50,526 bases of DNA from an uncultured Lachnospiraceae bacterium (GCA_902788645.1 CADAKW010000002.1:1-50526), one strand, 5' to 3'; counted from the stretch's first letter, positions 42,442 through 50,260 are shown. Notes: generated by a model from the sequence alone, not told the origin. Numbers and translations: made by a program.

Positions 42442-44364
42442 ATGGCATATGATGATTATCTGAAAGCACAGAAGCTGGCACTGAAGGCATATAAAAGCAA
42501 GACATTACAGGGTGGTTATCCATACCTTCCTGTATTGGATGAGATATTATCCCATGTGCATATTGAACGGGAAGAAAATCTGGGAACCATCAATATTCCT
42601 GCCAAGCAGGTGATCGGCACCTCTTCCGCAGGAAGAACACAGGCATTTGCATATAACTTCATGCCTCTTCTCAACTACGGAAGCGAATTTTCGGTGAAGT
42701 GGTCGTTATTATATGACGCACAGATCCAGGAGGGGATCCATACCCCGATCAAGGTGTATGAATTTTTGAATAAATATTATGTGATCGAGGGAAACAAACG
42801 TACCAGTGTATTGAAATATGTGGGATCCCCTACGATACCTGCGGAGGTCATCCGAAAGGTCCCGCGTCTCACAGAGGACAAGAATATACAGATCTATTAT
42901 GAGTTTATGGACTTTTACAAAAATACAAAGATCAATTACGTGGTATTTAGTGAAAAGGGAAGCTATCAGAAGCTGTGCCAGTATGTTGGAAAGGGCATAG
43001 ATGAACAGTGGACCGAGGATGACTGTATGAATTTCTCTTCCTTTCATGTAGCGTTCTATGGAGCGTACAAAGCGATGGGAGGCAATGAGATCAAAGGGAT
43101 CACGGATGACGATGCCCTTTTGTTCTATCTGTCCCTTTATCCGTACAGTGAGTCAAGGGACAAGCTGACAAGCGAGATAAAAAAGGATCTGTCCAAAATC
43201 TGGACAGAAATTAAAACTCTTGGGGAGGAGGAATCGGTAGAGCTGCTGACGGTTCCCAACACAGAGACCTCTATGATCAAAAAAATGCAGTCTCCAAAGG
43301 TACACAAGGTAGCATTTGTATATGATGTAAAGCCGTCAGAGTCGGATTGGATCTATGGTCAGGAGATGGGAAGAAAGCACATTATTGATGCATTCCACGG
43401 AGATATTGATGCCAAAGCGTTTATTGCAACGCCTTATAAGGATGACGAAGAGATCCTGCGAAAGCTCTGCGAGGAGGGCTATGACATTATATTTGCCATT
43501 GCGCCGATGTTTGTGCGGGCGTGCATTAAGGTGGCACCTTTATATCCAAATACTAAGATATTAAATTGTTCGCTGAACTCCCCTCATGCCTCCATAAGAA
43601 CATATGGAATCCGTATTTATGAAGGTAAGCTCCTGCTGGGAATGCTGGCGGCCAGTCTCAGTGAAAAGGATGATATAGGTTATCTCGCAGATTATCCTAT
43701 TTACGGGGTGATACCGGGGATCAATGCTTTTGCTTTAGGCGCAAGGATGATCAATCCGAGAGCCAGAGTTCATTTGCTGTGGTCTACCATGGAGGACTGC
43801 CGTTCGGATGAGTATTTTTTACAGCATGGAATATCTATGATATCCTCCCAGAATATGATATCTCCCACAAAGGAGGACCGTACACTGGGACTGTACCATT
43901 TATCGGACAAAGGAACAAAGAATATCGCAACGACGGTATATCAGTGGGGAGTATTTTATGTAGAGCTGATCAACAGCATTATGCGTGGTTCGTGGAAAAC
44001 GGACATGACCAAGGAGCCAAAGGCATTAAACTATTGGTGGGGGTTATCCGCAAATGTATTGGACGTGATCCTGGGAAGCAGCGTTCCGGACAATACAAAG
44101 CGACTGATCAATTTCCTGAAGGGGTCTATTGCCAATGGAAGCTTTCCTGTATTTTCCGGTATATTATATGATACGGAGCATAATCTGCGGTGCGGGGCAG
44201 ATGAAACACTGGCACCGGAGGATGTGATGATGATGGACTGGCTGATCGAAGGGATTGTGGGAGAGATCCCAACCATCGACCAGCTGAGTGATCACGCCAA
44301 GGATCTGGTACGGCTGAGAGGGCTGAAGAAGACGCTCAGTGATCAGGAGAGATCGTTAGTATAG
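42442..44364 (+). CDS. Cytoplasmic fusion of a ParB/Srx-like domain with a BMP (PnrA-like) binding protein
   Basis: A 640-residue protein with no signal peptide, lipobox or membrane helix. Residues about 45-135 contain INIPAKQVIGTSSAGRTQAF and then YYVIEGNKRTSVLKYVGS, the order and spacing of a ParB/sulfiredoxin-type nucleotide-binding fold (box II, GERRxxA-like). Residues about 290-580 have the BMP/PnrA layout (KVAFVYDVKPSESDWIYGQE; EEGYDIIFAIAPMF; IGYLADYPIYGVIPGINAFA), a family that binds nucleosides outside the cell. Here the binding domain must work inside. The next gene, a phosphoesterase, starts 18 bases after its stop. Function unknown; nucleotide or nucleoside sensing is an inference. 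Confidence 0.78.
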   Translation: MAYDDYLKAQKLALKAYKSKTLQGGYPYLPVLDEILSHVHIEREENLGTINIPAKQVIGTSSAGRTQAFAYNFMPLLNYGSEFSVKWSLLYDAQIQEGIHTPIKVYEFLNKYYVIEGNKRTSVLKYVGSPTIPAEVIRKVPRLTEDKNIQIYYEFMDFYKNTKINYVVFSEKGSYQKLCQYVGKGIDEQWTEDDCMNFSSFHVAFYGAYKAMGGNEIKGITDDDALLFYLSLYPYSESRDKLTSEIKKDLSKIWTEIKTLGEEESVELLTVPNTETSMIKKMQSPKVHKVAFVYDVKPSESDWIYGQEMGRKHIIDAFHGDIDAKAFIATPYKDDEEILRKLCEEGYDIIFAIAPMFVRACIKVAPLYPNTKILNCSLNSPHASIRTYGIRIYEGKLLLGMLAASLSEKDDIGYLADYPIYGVIPGINAFALGARMINPRARVHLLWSTMEDCRSDEYFLQHGISMISSQNMISPTKEDRTLGLYHLSDKGTKNIATTVYQWGVFYVELINSIMRGSWKTDMTKEPKALNYWWGLSANVLDVILGSSVPDNTKRLINFLKGSIANGSFPVFSGILYDTEHNLRCGADETLAPEDVMMMDWLIEGIVGEIPTIDQLSDHAKDLVRLRGLKKTLSDQERSLV

Positions 44365-44382
44365 CGGGGTGAGGAGACAATC

Positions 44383-45042
44383 ATGAAGATATTATTATTG
44401 GCTGATGAGGAGTCAAAATATTTATGGGATTTTTTTGAAAAAGAAAAGCTGGATGGTATTGATCTGATCATATCCTGTGGGGATCTAAAGGCAGAATATC
44501 TGTCCTTTCTCGCCACGTTTACTACCGTCCCGGTGCTTTATGTCCATGGAAATCATGATGTGCATTATGACAGGAAGGCTCCTGACGGATGCATCTGCAT
44601 TGATGATGAGGTTTTTGTATATCGTGGACTCAGGATTGCCGGTCTGGGCGGTTCTATGTGTTACTCCATGAAAAAGTATCAGTACACGGAACATCAGATG
44701 TATCAGCGGTGGGCCCGGCTAAAGTGGAAGGTCCGCATCCGTGGTGGCCTTGATATTCTCGTGGCACATGCCCCGGCAAAGGATCTGGGGGATGCAGAGG
44801 ATCTGCCTCATCAGGGGTTCCGCTGTTTCCGGTGGATCATGAAGCATTACAGGCCGGAGTATTTCTTTCATGGTCATGTCCATATGAATTATAACCGTAA
44901 CCAGCCGAGGATAAGTAAGTACCTTGACACGACGATCATTAATGCATATGAACGATATATCGTGGAGGTGCCGGAACCGGAGAAAAAACGAAGGTTCTGG
45001 GAGCAAATGAATAAGAGGCTGTATCCGAAGGATTATTATTAA
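44383..45042 (+). CDS. Calcineurin-type metallophosphoesterase
   Basis: A 219-residue cytoplasmic phosphoesterase. Motifs: D8-E-E10 (LLLADEESKY) where the family has DxH; G33-D34 in ISCGDLKAEYL; G56-N57-H58-D59; the AHAP segment (VAHAPAKDLG); and FHGHVHMNYN. The His of the first motif is replaced by Glu, which should alter the first metal site. GAGGAG precedes the ATG. It is coupled with the ParB-like/BMP fusion gene, so the pair may produce, degrade or respond to a nucleotide signal; the substrate is unknown. Confidence 0.87.
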   Translation: MKILLLADEESKYLWDFFEKEKLDGIDLIISCGDLKAEYLSFLATFTTVPVLYVHGNHDVHYDRKAPDGCICIDDEVFVYRGLRIAGLGGSMCYSMKKYQYTEHQMYQRWARLKWKVRIRGGLDILVAHAPAKDLGDAEDLPHQGFRCFRWIMKHYRPEYFFHGHVHMNYNRNQPRISKYLDTTIINAYERYIVEVPEPEKKRRFWEQMNKRLYPKDYY

Positions 45043-45127
45043 AAATTTCTGTCTATCGCTAAAAAAATATGTGTGAGATCGTAAAGGTATATAGAAGGCA
45101 GAAGTAGTCGAAAAGAAAGGAAAACAC

Positions 45128-45742
45128 ATGAAAAAATTTATAACAGTAAGTCCGTTTCAACCAAAGGAAAATTTAACGAAAGGAAAATATGCAGCTGTTG
45201 ATAATTCTAAGCTGTTGTATGATGGAGAAATTCAGTTTCCTATCTTGACCGCGATCAATGGTTATGTAGAGGATGGTGAGGAGATTAATGTACTTTGTAT
45301 TCAGGCAGATTATGATAATGCGATTGAAAATACAAAGGAATTTGAAGTGGAATTGAAGGAATTGTGCGATAAGAAACAGATTAAATATACTCTTAATATT
45401 ATTAAAATAGAGCATAATAACAATTTGGAGACGCATCTGGATACATTTCACAAGTTGATTCAAAATTGTGAGGACGAGGATGAAATTTATGCCTGCATTA
45501 CTTATGGATTTAAACCAATGCCAATGATTGAGGTGATGGCATTAAATTATGCCTGTAAAATTAAAAAGAATACAAAGGTAAACTGTGTTGTATACGGGGA
45601 AAAAGATTTTTCAACGGGAGAGATGAAGGTATATGATGTAACGTCTTTATATCTGCTGGATGGAGTGATTCAGCGCTTAGCACAGGCAAAGGTGACAAAT
45701 CCGATGAAACAGATTGAAATGCTTTTGGATCTGGGAAAATAG
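45128..45742 (+). CDS. CARF-domain protein of the TM1812 (Csx) type, no effector domain
   Basis: A 204-residue protein that appears to be a lone CARF (CRISPR-associated Rossmann fold) domain. The N-terminal strand KKFITVSPFQP and the central ACITYGFKPMPMIEVMALNY occupy the place of the TM1812 DxTHGxR...ALNYL core, with Tyr and Lys replacing His and Arg; VNCVVYGEKDF and KVYDVTSLYLLDGVIQRLA match its later YGA...YDLT block. CARF domains bind cyclic oligoadenylates made by Cas10. There is no HEPN, nuclease or HTH part. Base composition is more AT-rich than genes to the left. AAAGGA precedes the ATG. The sigma-like gene starts 10 bases after the stop. Confidence 0.72.
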   Translation: MKKFITVSPFQPKENLTKGKYAAVDNSKLLYDGEIQFPILTAINGYVEDGEEINVLCIQADYDNAIENTKEFEVELKELCDKKQIKYTLNIIKIEHNNNLETHLDTFHKLIQNCEDEDEIYACITYGFKPMPMIEVMALNYACKIKKNTKVNCVVYGEKDFSTGEMKVYDVTSLYLLDGVIQRLAQAKVTNPMKQIEMLLDLGK

Positions 45743-45752
45743 GAGCGGCAGT

Positions 45753-46673
45753 ATGAATAAACAGATAGATGAATTGAAACAAAGAATTAATTAGCGGGCA
45801 AAGGAATATGCCGGGCTGGATTCCGAAGTAGATCGGGGAGCCAAAACTTCTCTTCGTTGGGAGTTATATTTGGATATCAGCAATTATGTAGATAATGTAT
45901 ATAAGCCAATGAAAATTGATAATGCTTTTGAACGGTCAGTGGACGTTGACGATATGCGTGATCTGTGTATAGAAAAAGCTGTAGATGTGTTGGATGAGTA
46001 TGACCCCAAGAATAGTGAGGGGGCATCATTCATGACGTTTTTAAATCAATGCCTGCGGAACCGTCAGATTGATTTTGAAAGAAAACTGAATACAAGAAAT
46101 AAAGTCATTGATAAAAAATCTGTGGATGAGATGATGGAGATAGAGTTGCAGGGGGAAAATGCACAAAATTTAATTGAAAAAAATATGGGGTATCAAACAA
46201 CAGATAAATATTTATTTGAAGAGAAAGAGGAGAGTTTGCTTATTTTACAGCAATATGCAGATTATATCATAGGTTTTATGGAACATCGGGGCAAAAAGTA
46301 TAGTGATGTTAAAAAGCTTTATTATCGGATTTTTTACTCAGAAAGTTTGATAAATTGTATCCGGAAAGAAACAGGTGACAATGAAGAGTGTTATCCGTCT
46401 CATATTCTGGATGCATTTTTGTTTCGATTCTCAGATTATATTTTAACGGAACCATGCAGAACGATATATGAAATTTACCATTCATCTATGCACACATATG
46501 ATTATATATTGCATAATGGAAATGAGGAAACTCTAAATATTCCATTATCCGGAAAGGTTTTGATTTCTTATTTTGCAGATGTAGAGAAGAAGAAAGTCAG
46601 TGATGCCAATATATCACAGTATCGTAAATCTTACAAAGAATGTTTAAAGGATTTGTTTGAGTTGGATATATAG
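45753..46673 (+). pseudogene. Sigma-70-like gene interrupted by an in-frame TAG near the start
   Basis: An ATG at 45753, with AGGAG overlapping the upstream stop, opens a frame that hits TAG at codon 14 (45792-45794) and then continues open for 293 codons in the same frame. The long part has a sigma region 2-like segment (VDVLDEYDPKNSEGASFMTF, then LNQCLRNRQIDFERK) and a C-terminal helix-turn-helix-like end (KKVSDANISQYRKSYKECL) like region 4. If TAG is real and not suppressed, translation could restart at TTG 45870 (GGGAG six bases before it), giving 267 residues that still cover both regions. It lies between the CARF and Cas6 genes. AT-rich. Confidence 0.65.
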
Positions 46674-46692
46674 GGATGGAGGAGAAAAATAT

Positions 46693-47646
46693 GTGAATCA
46701 TAGGGAGAGACAATGGAGAATGATTGATTATTTCGACATACGGTATAGCAAAATCTATTTTAAGATTCAGTTTCCGGAAGATGCCTTTTTGCCCAGAGAA
46801 AAGGTATCCATGATCAGGGGAGGAGTTGGCGAGATGCTGTTGCAGCAGCATTGTCTTTCCGACAGGAACTGCAAGAACTGTCGTTTTCAGGAGGATTGTC
46901 CGGTTCCGAGGATATATTATCATCCCCTAAAAATAAAACCGGCATTTGTCACATCAGGAGAGAGTCTGGGATATACCTGGGAGTGCTTTGATAAAAGAAC
47001 ATTTATTAAAGCAGGAGATCATTTATGTTTCCAATTAATTTTATTTGGTAATACGATCATATATTTTCAGGATATTCTTCAGGCCTTATACAACCTGGGA
47101 ATGGTTGGGATGGGGAGGAATCACACCGGATTTCAGATTGTGAAAGTAATGAATGAGCGAAAAATGTCCATATTGGATCAAGGGAATATATATAACAAGC
47201 GAATCCTGATCTCTAAGGTGGGGGAATACATAAAACGTAGGAATACCCCGCAAAAAGATACTATGCGGATCCGGTTTTTCAGTCCTCTTTCCTTAAAATA
47301 TCAGGGGAGGTTCCTGCAGGAGTTTCAGGGAGCGGCATTGATAGATGCAGCGGTACGACGAATTTACATGATAAACTGTATGGAAGGAAATGATTTGGAA
47401 ATGCCGGCAAATGATAAGGAGCCGGCAGTTTTACAGCAGAATGTGAAAAAAGTTCAGGTATCCCGTTATTCTAATACACATAGATCACACATCTCTTTGC
47501 ATGGAATATGTGGGGAGTGTGTATTAGAAGATCTGTCGGAGGAAATGATTCCATTTCTGATCGCAGGTGAGTTGGTGCATATAGGGAAAAATACCAGTAT
47601 GGGATTTGGAAAATATAAGATAATCAGAGAGGTTGAAGTTGAATAA
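46693..47646 (+). CDS. cas6: Cas6-type CRISPR precursor-RNA endoribonuclease (RAMP)
   Basis: A 317-residue protein that I assign to the Cas6 RAMP family, which cuts CRISPR precursor RNA within repeats. Evidence: a Cys cluster CKNCRFQEDCPVPRIYY near residue 60; the LILFGNTIIYFQDILQALYN, GMVGMGRNHTGFQIVKV block; RIRFFSPLSLKYQGRFLQE; and a C-terminal Gly-rich loop, GELVHIGKNTSMGFGKYKI, the hallmark of RAMP proteins. A catalytic His cannot be fixed without alignment. The GTG at 46693 has GGAGGAG eight bases upstream; an in-frame ATG at 46720 is an alternative. It starts 19 bases after the sigma-like stop. No repeat array is visible. Confidence 0.88.
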   Translation: MNHRERQWRMIDYFDIRYSKIYFKIQFPEDAFLPREKVSMIRGGVGEMLLQQHCLSDRNCKNCRFQEDCPVPRIYYHPLKIKPAFVTSGESLGYTWECFDKRTFIKAGDHLCFQLILFGNTIIYFQDILQALYNLGMVGMGRNHTGFQIVKVMNERKMSILDQGNIYNKRILISKVGEYIKRRNTPQKDTMRIRFFSPLSLKYQGRFLQEFQGAALIDAAVRRIYMINCMEGNDLEMPANDKEPAVLQQNVKKVQVSRYSNTHRSHISLHGICGECVLEDLSEEMIPFLIAGELVHIGKNTSMGFGKYKIIREVEVE

Positions 47647-47672
47647 TAACAAGATCCGGAAGGAGGCCTTTC

Positions 47673-47711
47673 GTGGCGTTATGGAGAGAGAAGTATCTAT
47701 GGCTGAGGTAA
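47673..47711 (+). other. Very short frame with a perfect ribosome site after cas6
   Basis: AGGAGG (47661-47666) is six bases before a GTG that opens only 12 codons (MALWREKYLWLR) before TAA. It may be the stub of a deleted next gene of the cassette, or a leader peptide. No further homology can be claimed. Confidence 0.3.
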
Positions 47712-47853
47712 AGATATAGAAAAATGTGCTGAAAAACAAAAAACACCTTGAGTCAGTATAAAAATACATATATAATGAAAATGTCGCAAGACGAACCATT
47801 TCAAGTGAAAAAGAGCAGAAATACCAAGTGAAGGAAAAAATGGAGTAAAAATA

Positions 47854-48022
47854 GGGGCAAAACTAAATTGTCTGACAATTACGTATATTGTTCCTAAATT
47901 GTGCCCCCTGTTTATGTGGGTTCCGAGAGGTAACCGTAGAAATGGGGATAGCCCGAGACAGGGCATTTTGAGTTGAACATGAAAAGGTCCAGTGTATTTA
48001 CATTTATACACTGGATCTTTTT
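47854..48022 (+). ncRNA. Structured noncoding segment ending in a terminator
   Basis: In the gene-free stretch 47647-48144 the sequence can fold into several hairpins: GGGGCA (47854-47859) pairs with TGCCCC (47902-47907), enclosing AATTGT (47866-47871) and ACAATT (47875-47880); GCCC (47951-47954) pairs with GGGC (47961-47964); and a terminator follows. No known riboswitch or RNA family was recognised, and no repeat copies are visible. It could be a small RNA or the structured leader/trailer of the cassette. Confidence 0.35.
47986..48022 (+). terminator. Intrinsic terminator downstream of cas6
   Basis: GGTCCAGTGTAT (47986-47997) pairs with ATACACTGGATC (48006-48017), 12 bp including one G-T pair, followed by five T. 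Confidence 0.88.
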
Positions 48023-48049
48023 ATATCTATAGAGTCTGCTATGGAGCGA

Positions 48050-48078
48050 TTGCATTATTAGTGTATAAATCTTAATAA
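48050..48078 (+). promoter_or_regulatory. Possible promoter for the small peptide gene
   Basis: TTGCAT (48050-48055), a 17-base spacer, and TAATAA (48073-48078). The -10 element is weak. Confidence 0.35.
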
Positions 48079-48144
48079 TTATTGAGTAGATCTCTAAAAA
48101 CTATTTTTCATATCCGTATAGGTAAATATAAGGGAGGTGAAAAA

Positions 48145-48255
48145 ATGTTTGATAATTTATTTAACGAAGGGATAATTGCAACAAAACCTGAAACTGTAGA
48201 AAAAGCAATGACAGAGCTTGCAACATGTATTATGACAATGGCACCATTTTGTTAG
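48145..48255 (+). CDS. Small peptide (36 residues) with a strong ribosome site
   Basis: An ATG preceded by AGGGAGGTG (48131-48139, spacing five) encodes 36 residues: an acidic/amphipathic N-terminus (MFDNLFNEGIIATKPETVEK), then a hydrophobic C-terminus with two cysteines, ending CIMTMAPFC before TAG. There is no classical signal peptide. The strong ribosome site and the promoter-like sequence upstream suggest that it is expressed. It could be a signalling or modified peptide precursor, or a toxin; no modification, export or immunity gene is adjacent. Confidence 0.5.
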   Translation: MFDNLFNEGIIATKPETVEKAMTELATCIMTMAPFC

Positions 48256-48291
48256 CTGTAAAGGAAAATAAAAGTTAAATATCAGACGGAG

Positions 48292-48423
48292 TTGATTTTG
48301 TTTCAGGAGAGACTTGGAAAAAGCAATTCCGAAATGGACGAACTATTTGGAAAGATAAAAGGACAATATAAAAACTGGATAACAGGAAGGAAGATTCCGA
48401 ATAAGCAGATTTATGGCTTATGA
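48292..48423 (+). pseudogene. Possible remnant of an XRE helix-turn-helix gene
   Basis: After two stops, the same frame as the small peptide opens again and encodes LILFQERLGKSNSEMDELFG, then KNWITGRKIPNKQI, which resembles the start of an XRE helix-turn-helix (QERLGKSxxEMAELxG...NWxxGRxIP). There is no ATG or usable ribosome site, and the recognition helix is poorly conserved, so this looks like decayed coding sequence. Confidence 0.3.
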
Positions 48424-48510
48424 TTTGGCTTGTAACTTGGTAAGAATATCGTTATAATGAAACAAAGTGTAGAGAAGCTGTATAGTACTGAAATGAAGGA
48501 AGGTGAGTGT

Positions 48511-50196
48511 ATGAAAAAAGCAATTAGTATAGGAATACAGGGATTTTCTGGTTTGAGAGAGCAGGATTGTTTTTTTGTAGATAAGTCCAATTTTATAAAA
48601 GAATGGTGGGAAAACCGGGATGTTGTAACATTGATCACACGTCCGCGGCGTTTTGGTAAGACATTAAATATGAGTATGCTGGAGTGTTTCTTTTCTAATA
48701 AATATGCGAATCGGGCAGATCTGTTTGAGGGACTTTCTATCTGGCAGGAAGAGACATATCGAAAATTGCAGGGAACATATCCGGTGATTTTTTTGAGCTT
48801 TGCGGCAGTGAAAGCGGGAAATCTGGAGGATGCCAAAACCCAGATCAAACAGGAGATTGCAAGGTTGTACCGGGAAAACAGGAACCTCATGAAAGAAGAT
48901 ATTTTTGGTGAGGATGAGCGTGAATTATATTACCGGACAACAGTAAAGATGGATGATGTTACTGCTCAGGATTCTTTGAGAAATTTGTCTGAATGGATGG
49001 AACGTTATTACGGCAAGAAAGTCATCATCCTTTTGGATGAATATGACACGCCAATGCAGGAGGCATATGTGCAGGGATACTGGGATGAATTTACATCTTT
49101 TGTGAGAAGTCTGTTTAATGCGTCTTTTAAGACGAACCCTTATCTGGAGCGGGCGATTATGACGGGCATTACGAGAGTATCCAAGGAGAGTATTTTTTCA
49201 GATTTAAATAATCTTCGTGTTGTAACGACGACATCCAATTTGTATGCAGACTGTTTCGGTTTTACGGAGCAGGAAGTTTTTGCTGCGTTGGATGAGTACG
49301 GAATGGGAGACAAAAAGGATGAAGTGAAACAGTGGTATGATGGTTTTACTTTTGGAGAACATAGAGATATTTATAATCCGTGGTCCATTACAAATTATCT
49401 GGATGAAGGCAGATTATATCCATATTGGGCTTCCACAAGCTCAAATGGGCTTGTGAGCAGATTGATCCGGACGGCATCTGCAGATGTGAAGGAGAAGATG
49501 GAGGATCTGCTGAGAGGACAGACGATCACTGTAAATTTTGATGAGCAGATCGTATATAACCAGTTGGATGACAATGAAGAGGCAATCTGGAGTCTTCTGC
49601 TTGCCAGTGGTTATCTGAAAGTGCAGAATATAGACTACCGAGGGATTACTTTGGAACCATGGTACACGCTGGATATTACAAATATTGAAACCCTGAGCAT
49701 GTTCATGACAATGTTCCGGGGATGGTTTAAAAATAAAGATGCAAACTATAATGATTTCGTGAAGGCACTGTTAAAGGGCAGCCTCAAGGAAATGAATATC
49801 TATATGAATGATGTTGCACTTGCAACCTTCAGCAGCTTTGATACCGGAAAGAAACCTTCTGAGAAAAGTCAGCCGGAGCGGTTCTATCATGGGTTTGTTC
49901 TGGGACTTCTGGTGGAGTTAAGGGACAGGTATCAGATCCGTTCCAATCGGGAAAGTGGATATGGACGATATGATGTGATGCTTATACCGATGACAGAGGT
50001 GGATGCTGCAATTGTAATCGAGTTTAAAGTGCATGAACCGGATGAGGAGGAATCTTTGCAGGATACGGTTCGGGCGGCTTTAGAACAGATCACAGAGAAA
50101 AACTATGATGCTGAATTGTTAGCTCAGGGAATACCGGCAGACAGGATCCGTCATTATGGCTTTGCCTTTGAAGGAAAAAAAGTTTTGATCGGGTAG
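48511..50196 (+). CDS. AAA-ATPase-like protein with C-terminal PD-(D/E)XK nuclease domain (DUF1703 type)
   Basis: A 561-residue protein of a family that is very common, often multicopy, in Lachnospiraceae and Bacteroidetes. The N-terminal AAA-ATPase_like domain has FFVDKSNFIKEWW, a Walker A-like ITRPRRFGKTLNMSML and Walker B IILLDEYDTPMQEAY. The C-terminal PD-(D/E)XK domain has SGYGRYDVMLIP (Asp) and AAIVIEFKVHEPDEE (Glu, Lys). The function is unproven; a role in mobile elements or defence is suspected. The ATG at 48511 follows AAGGAAGGTGAG and matches the family start; the frame from 48457 is too long. Confidence 0.88.
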   Translation: MKKAISIGIQGFSGLREQDCFFVDKSNFIKEWWENRDVVTLITRPRRFGKTLNMSMLECFFSNKYANRADLFEGLSIWQEETYRKLQGTYPVIFLSFAAVKAGNLEDAKTQIKQEIARLYRENRNLMKEDIFGEDERELYYRTTVKMDDVTAQDSLRNLSEWMERYYGKKVIILLDEYDTPMQEAYVQGYWDEFTSFVRSLFNASFKTNPYLERAIMTGITRVSKESIFSDLNNLRVVTTTSNLYADCFGFTEQEVFAALDEYGMGDKKDEVKQWYDGFTFGEHRDIYNPWSITNYLDEGRLYPYWASTSSNGLVSRLIRTASADVKEKMEDLLRGQTITVNFDEQIVYNQLDDNEEAIWSLLLASGYLKVQNIDYRGITLEPWYTLDITNIETLSMFMTMFRGWFKNKDANYNDFVKALLKGSLKEMNIYMNDVALATFSSFDTGKKPSEKSQPERFYHGFVLGLLVELRDRYQIRSNRESGYGRYDVMLIPMTEVDAAIVIEFKVHEPDEEESLQDTVRAALEQITEKNYDAELLAQGIPADRIRHYGFAFEGKKVLIG

Positions 50197-50260
50197 GAAA
50201 AGCACAGACATCTTACCTCACGCATAGGATAAAGGGAAAGCGTGAAAGAGGTATGTCATT

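Noticed and set aside
47647..48510. Possible CRISPR array next to cas6
   Set aside because: I looked for any 25-40 base unit repeated at regular spacing here and on both flanks of the cassette and found none; the GTTGAAC string occurs once.
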